Below, piece by piece: positions 1-7,052 of a stretch of 54,174 bases of DNA. The stretch covers positions 1-54,174 of the forward strand of contig VGTB01000004.1 of the NCBI GenBank assembly GCA_016874835.1, written 5' to 3'. Every line of letters begins with the position of its first letter. Positions within the stretch are counted from its first letter, which is position 1. The notes under the pieces are model-generated. The model was not told where the DNA came from, did not search any database, and saw only the letters and a list, made by a program, of their open reading frames with translations. This DNA is from Deltaproteobacteria bacterium (GTDB lineage: Bacteria > Desulfobacterota > Syntrophia > Syntrophales > UBA2185). The position numbers and the translations under genes are program-made.

Positions 1-297
1 GATATTCCCATTCATCTCACCGGAACGCCCAAGGGCACTGAAAGCGGGGGTGAACTGCACCACCTGAAGAGAGATTTGAAGGTCTCGTGTCTTCCCGCAG
101 TACTCCCTGAGTTTATCGAAGTTGACGTCACCGGACTCGGAATCGGTGATGCCATGAAGGTCCAGGATTTATTGCGTATGGAGGGGGTAGCTTTTCTCGA
201 TCATGATGACACCGTTATTGCGACGGTGACAAGCGCAAAAGTTCCCCTTCACCCGGTCAAGGAAGAAGAACAAGAGCCTTCAGAACAGGAAACCTGA
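1..297 (+). CDS. rplY: Ribosomal protein L25 / TL5 (C-terminal part)
   Basis: The open frame runs from the first base of the window to a TGA at 295-297, giving the last 98 residues of a longer protein whose start lies upstream. The visible part matches the C-terminal beta domain of the long (CTC/TL5) form of L25, including the stretch LPEFIEVDVTGLGIGDAMKV, which binds 5S rRNA in the 50S subunit. The tail is acidic and low-complexity (many Glu residues), as is usual for this family. The next gene is pth, 37 bases downstream, and rplY-pth-ychF is a common bacterial order. The identification rests on recognised family sequence; only the N-terminal domain is unseen. Confidence 0.9.
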   Translation, partial: DIPIHLTGTPKGTESGGELHHLKRDLKVSCLPAVLPEFIEVDVTGLGIGDAMKVQDLLRMEGVAFLDHDDTVIATVTSAKVPLHPVKEEEQEPSEQET

Positions 298-334
298 AGG
301 GGAGATGTCACCCGCAGTATAAAGAGGTTCCCGC

Positions 335-958
335 TTGAAGTTGATAATCGGTTTGGGAAACCCAGGAGTGAAGTACCAATTCACAAGACATAATATTGGG
401 TTCCTGGTCCTCGATGCGTTAGCTTCCGAACTCCACGTTACCGCGAATTCCAGAGGATTTAATTCCTTTTTCGGAAAGGGCAGGATTGGGGATATCCCGG
501 TACTGCTCGCAAAACCCCAGACCTACATGAATCTCAGCGGCACGGCGGTGAAATACTTGATGGACTACTTTAAGAATGACATTAAAGATATTATAATCAT
601 TCACGATGACCTTGATCTGCCGTTCAAAACAATCCGCCTGAAGGCAGGGGGAGGCCATGGAGGACACAAGGGATTAATCTCCATAATAGAATCTTTAGAC
701 AGTTCTGAATTTATCAGGGTCAGGCTGGGGATCGGAAAGCCCGTCGATAAAACGTTCACGGAGGACTATGTCCTTGACCCTTTCACGAAAGATGAAATGG
801 ATTTATTACCCGATATCCTGACAAATGCAAGTGAAGCAGTATCAAAAATAGTCACCTCAGGCATTCAGGCAGCAATGAACCAATACAACGAAAGGACATC
901 TCCCCAATCAACTGAGGAAGATAATTCCGAGACGATCGAAAACATTCGCAATACTTGA
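335..958 (+). CDS. pth: Peptidyl-tRNA hydrolase
   Basis: Cytoplasmic enzyme that releases tRNA from prematurely dropped peptidyl-tRNA. The 207-residue protein begins with GLGNPG (residues 6-11, Asn9). It carries the catalytic His19 in RHNIGF, MNLSG (Asn66) and Asp91 in HDDLDLP, the usual active-site set. The glycine-rich GGGHGGHKGL loop follows; it has Lys where E. coli has Asn114. The start is TTG at 335, preceded by AAAGAGG at 321-327, because no in-frame ATG precedes the conserved N-terminus. The C-terminus extends about 13 residues beyond the E. coli enzyme and is acidic. It sits between rplY and ychF, its usual neighbours. Confidence 0.96.
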   Translation: MKLIIGLGNPGVKYQFTRHNIGFLVLDALASELHVTANSRGFNSFFGKGRIGDIPVLLAKPQTYMNLSGTAVKYLMDYFKNDIKDIIIIHDDLDLPFKTIRLKAGGGHGGHKGLISIIESLDSSEFIRVRLGIGKPVDKTFTEDYVLDPFTKDEMDLLPDILTNASEAVSKIVTSGIQAAMNQYNERTSPQSTEEDNSETIENIRNT

Positions 959-1012
959 ACTCATGCTCATGAAGGGTTATTCTGTGTTTCATATCTGTGC
1001 GTGGAGAAGATC

Positions 1013-1040
1013 TTGACATTGTTTCACCTGTCTATATAAT
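1013..1040 (+). promoter_or_regulatory. Sigma-70-type promoter upstream of ychF
   Basis: A perfect TTGACA (1013-1018) and a perfect TATAAT (1035-1040) are separated by 16 bases. They lie 57 bases ahead of the ychF start, so ychF probably has its own housekeeping promoter besides any read-through from pth. Confidence 0.8.
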
Positions 1041-1096
1041 CCCCGAATAAAGAGAGCAAACCTGTCACAGCCGATCCTCTCGTAAAGGAGCATGTC

Positions 1097-2191
1097 TTGG
1101 GCTTCAGGTGCGGTATCATAGGTCTTCCCAATGTTGGAAAATCAACCATTTTCAATGCCCTGACAGCCGCAGGTGCAGAGGTTGCCAATTACCCCTTCTG
1201 TACCATCAACCCCAATATCGGGATCGTTCCCGTTCCGGACGAGCGACTGGCAAAGATCGCTCAAATCATAAAACCTCCCAAGGTCACCTGTACCACCATG
1301 GAATTCCTCGATATTGCCGGACTCGTGAAGGGAGCAAGCCGGGGAGAGGGTCTGGGAAACAAATTCCTGGGACATATCAGAGAAGTTGATGCGGTGGTAC
1401 ATATCGTGCGTTGTTTTGACGATCCCTCCGTTGTGCATATATACGGTCCCGTCGAACCTGCCCGGGATATAGAGATAGTACACACGGAACTGCTCATGGC
1501 AGATCTGGAAACACTCGAAAAGAGAATGACGAAAATTGAGCGGTTGGCAAAATCCGGGGACAAACACGCCCGCAAAGAATTTGAAATATGCATCCACCTT
1601 AGAGATGCCCTTGGCAAGGGTACTCCCGCGCGCAGTATCACCTTGACAGAAGAGGAAAAAACCACAATCAACGAACTCCACCTCCTCACCGCGAAGAAGA
1701 TTTTATATGTGGCAAACGTCAGTGAGATGATCCTGAAGACAAATGGAGATTACATTCAAAAGATCAAAGATATCGCTCAGAAAGAAGGATTAAAGGTAAT
1801 CGTGATCTGCGGCGACATTGAAGCTGAAATTGCGGAACTTTCCCAAGAAGAACAAAGAGAATTCCTCAGCGATCTCGGTCTTCAGGAATCAGGTCTTCAA
1901 AAACTTATCCGTGAAGGATACGATCTTCTCGGCTTAATAACTTTCTATACGACCGTCGGTCCGGAACTCAGGGCTTGGACAATTCCCCGCGGAACCAGGG
2001 CACCTGCCGCAGCAGGCAAAATTCACAGCGATATGGAAAGGGGCTTTATCCGGGCGGAAATTATCAACTTCGATGAATTTATCACTGTGGGAAGTATGTC
2101 GAAGGCAAGAGAATCGGGTCTCATCCGCGCGGAAGGAAAAGACTACATCCTGTCCGATGGGGATATCGCCTACTTCAGATTTAACGTTTGA
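1097..2191 (+). CDS. ychF: Redox-regulated ribosome-binding ATPase YchF
   Basis: Obg-family P-loop NTPase of 364 residues, the normal length for YchF/OLA1. The P-loop GLPNVGKST is at the N-terminus and DIAGLVKGASRGEGLGN is the switch II region. The G4 position reads NVSE instead of NKxD, which in this family marks preference for ATP over GTP. A coiled-coil segment lies near the middle and a TGS domain at the C-terminus (from about TFYTTVGPELRAWTI). The start is TTG at 1097 because AAAGGAG at 1084-1090 is well placed; the nearby ATG at 1092 is in another frame. It is expressed from the promoter at 1013-1040. Confidence 0.96.
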   Translation: MGFRCGIIGLPNVGKSTIFNALTAAGAEVANYPFCTINPNIGIVPVPDERLAKIAQIIKPPKVTCTTMEFLDIAGLVKGASRGEGLGNKFLGHIREVDAVVHIVRCFDDPSVVHIYGPVEPARDIEIVHTELLMADLETLEKRMTKIERLAKSGDKHARKEFEICIHLRDALGKGTPARSITLTEEEKTTINELHLLTAKKILYVANVSEMILKTNGDYIQKIKDIAQKEGLKVIVICGDIEAEIAELSQEEQREFLSDLGLQESGLQKLIREGYDLLGLITFYTTVGPELRAWTIPRGTRAPAAAGKIHSDMERGFIRAEIINFDEFITVGSMSKARESGLIRAEGKDYILSDGDIAYFRFNV

Positions 2192-2233
2192 TGATCTACA
2201 AGAATAAGATTTCCTGATCTCTTTCTTATTGAT

Positions 2234-2273
2234 AAAAAAAGGATGGCGACTTCAATGCGAAATCAACCATCCG
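2234..2273 (-). terminator. Rho-independent terminator (leftward)
   Basis: On the minus strand GGATGG (2273-2268) pairs with CCATCC (2246-2241). An inner TTC/GAA pairing closes a short loop, and seven T residues follow at once (plus-strand A run 2234-2240). On the plus strand no T run follows, so it works leftward. It would end a transcript starting somewhere between ychF and about 2700. Confidence 0.65.
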
Positions 2274-2385
2274 GAAGTGTAAAGACCGAGAGGTTCATGA
2301 ATGCTACCCCCCATTCAGTTTATCTGATGAGGGGGTCGGTGGATGGCAAAGGAGGGAAAGGAAACCATCCACCGATTTAAAATTA
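2234..2385 (-). ncRNA. Candidate structured small RNA or 3' UTR with three hairpins
   Basis: Read leftward, three hairpins follow each other. The first has an 11-bp perfect stem, TCGGTGGATGG (2375-2365) with its complement (2346-2336), closing an 18-base pyrimidine-rich loop that contains CCTCCTTT. The second has five C-G pairs (2335-2331 with 2311-2307) plus an inner CAG/CTG pairing. The third is the terminator at 2234-2273. The loop motif matches the anti-Shine-Dalgarno end of 16S rRNA and could pair with ribosome-binding sites. No promoter is obvious, so this could equally be the 3' UTR of the small frame at 2414-2647. The RNA is inferred from structure only. Confidence 0.35.
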
Positions 2386-2413
2386 TTCAGTTGATCCAAC
2401 GTCGGCGGAACTA

Positions 2414-2647
2414 CTACTCGTGGTGAAAGAAATCAGGGAGAAAAAAAGTTTGGCTCTGATCGATAAGATCATCTTTCCTTTTTTCTTGTCGTGTTTTTGT
2501 TTTTTTTAACTCTTCCTCAATGCCGCTGATTTCTGATATGAAAAACTCGTATACAAACCCAAATTCGCCGTTTTCTGATTTCTTAACCGATTTTTCTTCT
2601 TCTTTCTTTCCGAGAGATACGCCGAGTTCCTTCCCCTCCCCTTTCAT
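2414..2647 (-). CDS. Possible small charged hypothetical protein
   Basis: A 77-codon frame beginning with ATG, with an in-frame stop directly upstream, so no longer form exists. The product is rich in Lys and Glu (about a third of residues), likely helical in its second half, and has no recognised domain. No Shine-Dalgarno sequence is seen before the ATG, which argues against it. In its favour, hairpins and a leftward terminator (2234-2273) lie downstream in the right orientation, so some leftward transcript probably crosses it. It may well be non-coding sequence. Confidence 0.22.
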   Translation of the reverse strand: MKGEGKELGVSLGKKEEEKSVKKSENGEFGFVYEFFISEISGIEEELKKTKTRQEKRKDDLIDQSQTFFLPDFFHHE

Positions 2648-2687
2648 TCAATCAGCATCTATACAGTTTATATAATGACCTTCTTAA

Positions 2688-2768
2688 AGAGACCCCTGAG
2701 GCCTGCCTTTCATGCTTGTCCTCTTTGCTTTCATTCCCAAAGGTTTCTTATGTCCTTCAGGGGTCTCT
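2688..2768. repeat. 12-bp perfect inverted repeat enclosing 57 bases
   Basis: AGAGACCCCTGA (2688-2699) recurs as its reverse complement at 2757-2768. Inside, CCTTT (2705-2709) can also pair with AAAGG (2739-2743), extending a long hairpin. Neither side is followed by a convincing T run, and I see no target-site duplication that would mark a mobile element. It is probably a structured transcript segment or a palindromic repeat. Confidence 0.6.
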
Positions 2769-2830
2769 ATGACAATGAATATAAGCAAAATGAATGCCAA
2801 TATCCTCTCGTTGCCGCTCCATTGAGATAC

Positions 2831-3066
2831 GTGCGGTGGGGAGTCAGATATTCATTAATATATTCTTTATGTTAGGATTAATTATTGCGGTTATTTTACC
2901 CAATGTTACTGAATATGCGGGAAATCGGCAAGGTGCCCTGATCTCATGGAAAGAATAAATCGTGCGGCATCCGCACACCATTTATGATTCCATATTCGGG
3001 AGTAGCCATAGTATGTGGGATTCATCAATTGTGCGGATATAGAACGACTTGTGCGATAATTGCACG
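2831..3066. repeat. Cluster of GTGCG-type motifs
   Basis: GTGCGG occurs at 2831, 2962 and 3031, and GTGCGA at 3051. The copy at 2962 forms a palindrome with CCGCAC at 2971-2976. The copy at 3051 forms a near-palindrome with TTGCAC at 3060-3065. The last two copies start 20 bases apart, about two helical turns. They may be protein-binding sites, but no recipient promoter is identified. Confidence 0.4.
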
Positions 3067-3080
3067 GTCACGCTAGTCAG

Positions 3081-5216
3081 TTAATTAACATGCCTGTTGA
3101 GTTTTTTCCGCTCACGAATAAACTTGTAACGGGAAATTGATAAATGACGGGCTGCCGCAGTTTTGTTGCCACCGCTCATTTCTAAGGCGCTTTCGAGGAT
3201 TTTCTCTTTGATATCATTCATAATTTTTTCTGTAAGACGTGTATAGTCGAACTCACCGGAGGACATCTGTGGGATAAATTTTTCAATTTCAATCTTCAGG
3301 AATTGCTGATTGGGGGTTCCTTTTATTTCCAAAGGAAGATCATCCTGGGTGATGGTGGTAACACCTTTTTGTATAATCATCACCCGCTCAATAATGTTTT
3401 TTAACTCCCTCACATTCCCGGGCCAGTGATATGTCTTCAAGAGCTGCTCGGCTTCCTTATTGAATCCTCTCACCTTCTTCCCTAATTTCTTATTAAATTC
3501 GTCAATATAATGACGCGCTAAAAGAATCACGTCTTCTCCTCTCTCTCGCAGCGGGGGAATTGTTACGGGAACAACACTGATTCTGTAATAGAGATCTTCA
3601 CGAAAGGAACCCTGGTTCACCATTTGAGAAAGGTCTCTGTTCGTCGAAAATATGAATCGGACATCGATAGGAATATTCTCCGTGCCTCCCAGTCTTCTGA
3701 TGTATCCGTTCTCAAGCATTCTTAAAAATTTCACCTGGAGCTGTATGCTCATGTCACCCACTTCGTCCAGCAGCATGGTGCCCCCGTTGGCATACTCCAG
3801 GAGGCCTATCTTCCTCTTTTTTGCATCGGTAAACGCTCCCGCCTCATACCCGAAAAGTTCACTTTCCAGGAGAGTTCCCGGAATGGCGGCACAGTTCACA
3901 TCCACAAAGGATTTCGCATGTCTGTTGCTTTGCCGGTGAATGGCACGGGCTATCAATTCCTTTCCGGTACCACTTTCTCCCTGAACCAGAATATTTGTAT
4001 TGTGGGAAGCAACTTCTTCAATGACATGAAATATCCCCATCATCTTTTTGGACCTGCCGAGAATATTGTGAAAACCCAACAGCAAATCTTCTCTCTCCTT
4101 AAGCTTTTCAACCTCTGTCTTCAGTGTTTTCGCCTCGAATGAGAGAATTGAGTGCATAATCATATTTTCGTAAGAGGTTACGGCATTTTTCACAAGGATA
4201 TCGAGAATATGGATTTGATCCTGAGAATAACCCCCTGTTCGTTTTGCCAGGTAAAGAGCCCCCTTAAATTTGTCTTTAATATTGAGAGGGAACGCGATTT
4301 CTGAAGTACAACCATCATAAACCGGGCTGAAGACAGAAGTATGAGGGTCATTATGGTGAACCATCATGACATTTTCATCTATCGACTGCCTGACAATACT
4401 CGAACCGATCTTGTCATCGTATGCCTTTTTCTCTTCAATGAATACTTTGCCCCCTTCAGTAATCAAACATCGATCTTTCTCTATATCAAGGAAATAGATA
4501 AGAACCCTGTCCGCCATTGCAATTTTAAGAGCACTCTTGCTGAGAATATCGAGGATGCGGTTGTCAAGAACACGACTTATATTTATCTCAGAAACGGCCT
4601 CCTGGAGGATCATCAGCTGACGAATCTTTTCCGCGTTTGTTTCAAAAAGCCTTATGTTGTGAATGACAATGCTCATCTGACTCGCAAAGGTTAAGAAAAG
4701 ATTTATCTCTTCCGGAAAGAACGTCGTTTCTTTTTTACACCAGGCGGCAATAGTTCCAATCACATCATCACCAATGTTGAGGGGTGCACACACTATCGAT
4801 CCCTTGTTGTAAATCTTCGTCAGCATACGATCAGTATCGGTGATTCGTGAATCGATCGCCGCATTCTCAATGGCAATCGGTTGTCCGGATTTCGCAACCT
4901 TCGTGGAAAGACAATCGTGTTCGTATATATTGAGGGAAACAGAAAATGCCGTTTCCCTCTCTTCCGGGCTGTAATTCTTCACAACCTTTGTTTCCAGGTA
5001 CTGTTTCGATTCATCAAAAAGACGGATTATTCCCATGTCGAAACCGATCGTTTCAATAACCTCATCCAGAATTTTTGCCAGAATCTGGTCCACGTTAGAT
5101 GGCGCCGTGAGTAATGAGCTGATGCGAAAAATACTTTCCAGCAACTTGTCTTTATTAAGCAGAGGAATGGCTGATTTTTTCTTGTGAGATCTTTTCCCCA
5201 TTACCATTTCCGTCAT
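3081..5216 (-). CDS. GAF-domain sigma-54-dependent transcriptional activator
   Basis: Enhancer-binding protein of 711 residues. Two GAF sensor domains come first (about 30-190 and 205-350), then a short coiled linker (about 358-378). The AAA+ sigma-54 interaction domain follows (about 383-610), with Walker A GESGTGKE (413-420) and Walker B at 480-485. A Fis-type helix-turn-helix lies at 682-705. There is no receiver domain, so control is probably by small ligands or partners of the GAF domains, as in NifA/FhlA-type proteins. The sigma-54 contact loop reads GAFTDA (460-465) rather than GAFTGA. The gene starts 24 bases after a cyclic-nucleotide-binding protein and a K+ channel, so the three are probably co-transcribed. 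Its target promoter is not recognisable here. Confidence 0.92.
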   Translation of the reverse strand: MTEMVMGKRSHKKKSAIPLLNKDKLLESIFRISSLLTAPSNVDQILAKILDEVIETIGFDMGIIRLFDESKQYLETKVVKNYSPEERETAFSVSLNIYEHDCLSTKVAKSGQPIAIENAAIDSRITDTDRMLTKIYNKGSIVCAPLNIGDDVIGTIAAWCKKETTFFPEEINLFLTFASQMSIVIHNIRLFETNAEKIRQLMILQEAVSEINISRVLDNRILDILSKSALKIAMADRVLIYFLDIEKDRCLITEGGKVFIEEKKAYDDKIGSSIVRQSIDENVMMVHHNDPHTSVFSPVYDGCTSEIAFPLNIKDKFKGALYLAKRTGGYSQDQIHILDILVKNAVTSYENMIMHSILSFEAKTLKTEVEKLKEREDLLLGFHNILGRSKKMMGIFHVIEEVASHNTNILVQGESGTGKELIARAIHRQSNRHAKSFVDVNCAAIPGTLLESELFGYEAGAFTDAKKRKIGLLEYANGGTMLLDEVGDMSIQLQVKFLRMLENGYIRRLGGTENIPIDVRFIFSTNRDLSQMVNQGSFREDLYYRISVVPVTIPPLRERGEDVILLARHYIDEFNKKLGKKVRGFNKEAEQLLKTYHWPGNVRELKNIIERVMIIQKGVTTITQDDLPLEIKGTPNQQFLKIEIEKFIPQMSSGEFDYTRLTEKIMNDIKEKILESALEMSGGNKTAAARHLSISRYKFIRERKKLNRHVN

Positions 5217-5240
5217 TGGGTCAGATTCTTTATACAGGTG

Positions 5241-5750
5241 TTACGTTTCTTGTAATACAATACTGAGGGCGGTGGATAATTTTACGGTATCTTCATCAGC
5301 TTTTCTCAGCCTCGCACTTACAATCCTCGAAAGATTCAGCAAAATTCTGTAACCCAGTTCATAATCCTTTGCAGCCAGGTTCAGGAAATCATCTTTTTTC
5401 ATTTCATACATCAGACAGTCCGTCACCGCCTTGATCGTGGCCGTTCTCTTTGATTCCTCGAGAAGAGCTATTTCGCCGAACACGGCATGATGTTTCCCGC
5501 TCAATCTTGTGAATACCTTATTTTTCTCAGTGGATTCATCATCCAGATTACCCAGGACGAGACTCTTGGCCACTTCCACCGTCCCGTCCAGGATGATGTA
5601 CATGGTATCTCCCACATCACCCTCCTGCATGATAATTTCATTTTCGCGAAAAGTCACTTTACGCACTATACTTATCACCTTACCTAACTTGTCATCCGGT
5701 AAATCCTTGAACAGTGCGATATCTTTAAGAAACAATACTTCCTCATCCAT
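5241..5750 (-). CDS. Stand-alone cyclic-nucleotide-binding domain protein
   Basis: A 169-residue protein made almost entirely of one Crp/PKA-type cyclic-nucleotide-binding domain, with no DNA-binding helix-turn-helix. The phosphate-binding cassette reads FGEIALLEESKRTATI and keeps the Glu and Arg that contact the ribose and phosphate of cAMP or cGMP, so ligand binding is plausible. A helical tail follows. The ATG at 5750 (or 5753) is preferred over the one at 5768 because TGAGGTG (5763-5757) is spaced for it. It lies just downstream of an ion channel that lacks its own such domain and upstream of a GAF regulator, suggesting it serves one of them. That link is inference. Confidence 0.88.
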   Translation of the reverse strand: MDEEVLFLKDIALFKDLPDDKLGKVISIVRKVTFRENEIIMQEGDVGDTMYIILDGTVEVAKSLVLGNLDDESTEKNKVFTRLSGKHHAVFGEIALLEESKRTATIKAVTDCLMYEMKKDDFLNLAAKDYELGYRILLNLSRIVSARLRKADEDTVKLSTALSIVLQET

Positions 5751-5801
5751 CATGTGCACCTCACGCATTCACTCTGACTTCGCAAAAGCCCGTTCGCTTA
5801 C

Positions 5802-6986
5802 TCAGTGATGCTTCCTGAGAATTCCTTTTGAAAGTATTACCGCATATGTGTCCGCACCAATAATGTAGTTGTCATCAGGATTTATCAAAAACTGCTTTTC
5901 TTCCCTCTTGTAATAGAGATCTTTTTTCGATTCTCTGAGTTTTTCCTTGATGAACGTGTCGATAACGGATGTGTCGTCTGACAAAATATCTTCCAGTTTC
6001 ATCGCCTTTTTTTCCATGAGAAACCCAATGAGAATCGCATGATGTTTTTCCCTATAAAACTCCGACAATTCCTTAAATGTCTTACCGACGAAATTTCTCG
6101 GGATATCGACCCTCCACAACTTGTTTGTTTCGCCTAAAGACAATAGATTGGAAAAAATGCTCGGCAGACCGGGAGAGTTGATCGCACTGGCCAGAATTGA
6201 GCCAACATGTTCTCCCCTGACAATAATGTCATCGACGTTCGCTCTTCTCAGATGCTGTTTATTCCCGCTATCCAGAATTTCAGCTACCGTTTTCACATTG
6301 GGAGCTATAGATTTTACCGTAAGGGCTGCCAGTGTTGTTCTCTCATCACTTCTGTCCCTGGAATGGGTCCCGGAGGTATCAGCCATGATCAGTACAAATT
6401 TTGCTTTCACCACATTCGCCCGCATGAGGACATCCTCGTGAACATAATCGCCCCTGAGAAATTTTAAATTATATTTTTTATACTTCAGCTTGAGGGAATC
6501 AATGTCGTCGACAGAAAGTTCATTAATGAGAATGATGTGTGTATCTTCCATGGTACCATACGTGGTCAGTCCTGCGAGAACCTCTTCCGTATATTGATTC
6601 CAGCCACATATCACGATGTGATCTCTTTCTTTCACCGTTTCCAACCCTTTCCCCTCCTTCATTTTTTTCTCGACAAATATAGAGGCGATGGTTGCCGTAA
6701 ACAGAGACATTAAGCCGACACCTGCGAATATCAAAATCAATGCAACGATCCTGCCGCCGGGCGTTATGGGATATTTGTCGCCATAGCCAACCGTACCCAT
6801 AGTCACGACCGCCCACCAGACACCGTCCCATATCGATTGAATATTGGACTCTGTCTTGGCTTGCTCAAAATAAAGCACTCCCATGGAACTGAGAAAAATA
6901 ACGCTCAGGGTAACCATCCCTAATTGAAAAAAACGTTCTCTGTATAATACCGCAAAAAACTTTATCACCTTCAACACAGGCGACAT
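5802..6986 (-). CDS. Two-TM potassium channel with RCK/TrkA domains
   Basis: Inner-membrane K+ channel subunit of 394 residues. TM1 lies at about 21-40 and the pore helix and selectivity filter TVGYGD at 65-70. TM2 is at about 78-103. A cytoplasmic RCK module follows: Rossmann-like TrkA-N from about 121 (HIVICGWNQYTEEV) and a TrkA-C ligand domain from about 290. This is the MthK/Kch architecture, in which ligand binding to the RCK ring gates the pore. The nucleotide-binding glycine motif is degenerate (GWNQYT). The gene lies between fusA (66 bases upstream) and the cyclic-nucleotide-binding gene. The RCK ligand cannot be told from sequence. Confidence 0.93.
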   Translation of the reverse strand: MSPVLKVIKFFAVLYRERFFQLGMVTLSVIFLSSMGVLYFEQAKTESNIQSIWDGVWWAVVTMGTVGYGDKYPITPGGRIVALILIFAGVGLMSLFTATIASIFVEKKMKEGKGLETVKERDHIVICGWNQYTEEVLAGLTTYGTMEDTHIILINELSVDDIDSLKLKYKKYNLKFLRGDYVHEDVLMRANVVKAKFVLIMADTSGTHSRDRSDERTTLAALTVKSIAPNVKTVAEILDSGNKQHLRRANVDDIIVRGEHVGSILASAINSPGLPSIFSNLLSLGETNKLWRVDIPRNFVGKTFKELSEFYREKHHAILIGFLMEKKAMKLEDILSDDTSVIDTFIKEKLRESKKDLYYKREEKQFLINPDDNYIIGADTYAVILSKGILRKHH

Positions 6987-7052
6987 ACACTCACCCTGCT
7001 CCAGTCCGGCTGTTTCCTGACACCGGAATATTTCCTCTAATGGTTACGCATA

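Larger units (their letters stand above)
2648..3080. other. Intergenic region rich in short repeats
   Basis: No convincing gene is present. The plus-strand frame at 2675-2875 lacks a ribosome-binding site and family resemblance. The region holds a 12-bp inverted repeat (2688-2768), a cluster of GTGCGG/GTGCGA motifs (2831-3066) and a TATAAT at 2671-2676 without a good -35. It lies past the 3' ends of both ychF and the sigma-54 activator, so it is not the promoter region of either flanking gene. Confidence 0.6.

Noticed and set aside
2203-2230. AATAAGA/TCTTATT inverted repeat just after ychF
   Set aside because: AT-only 7-bp stem with a 14-base loop; too weak to call a terminator.
2675-2875. 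Rightward 66-codon frame in the repeat-rich gap
   Set aside because: No ribosome-binding site, no family resemblance, and it spans the 12-bp inverted repeat.
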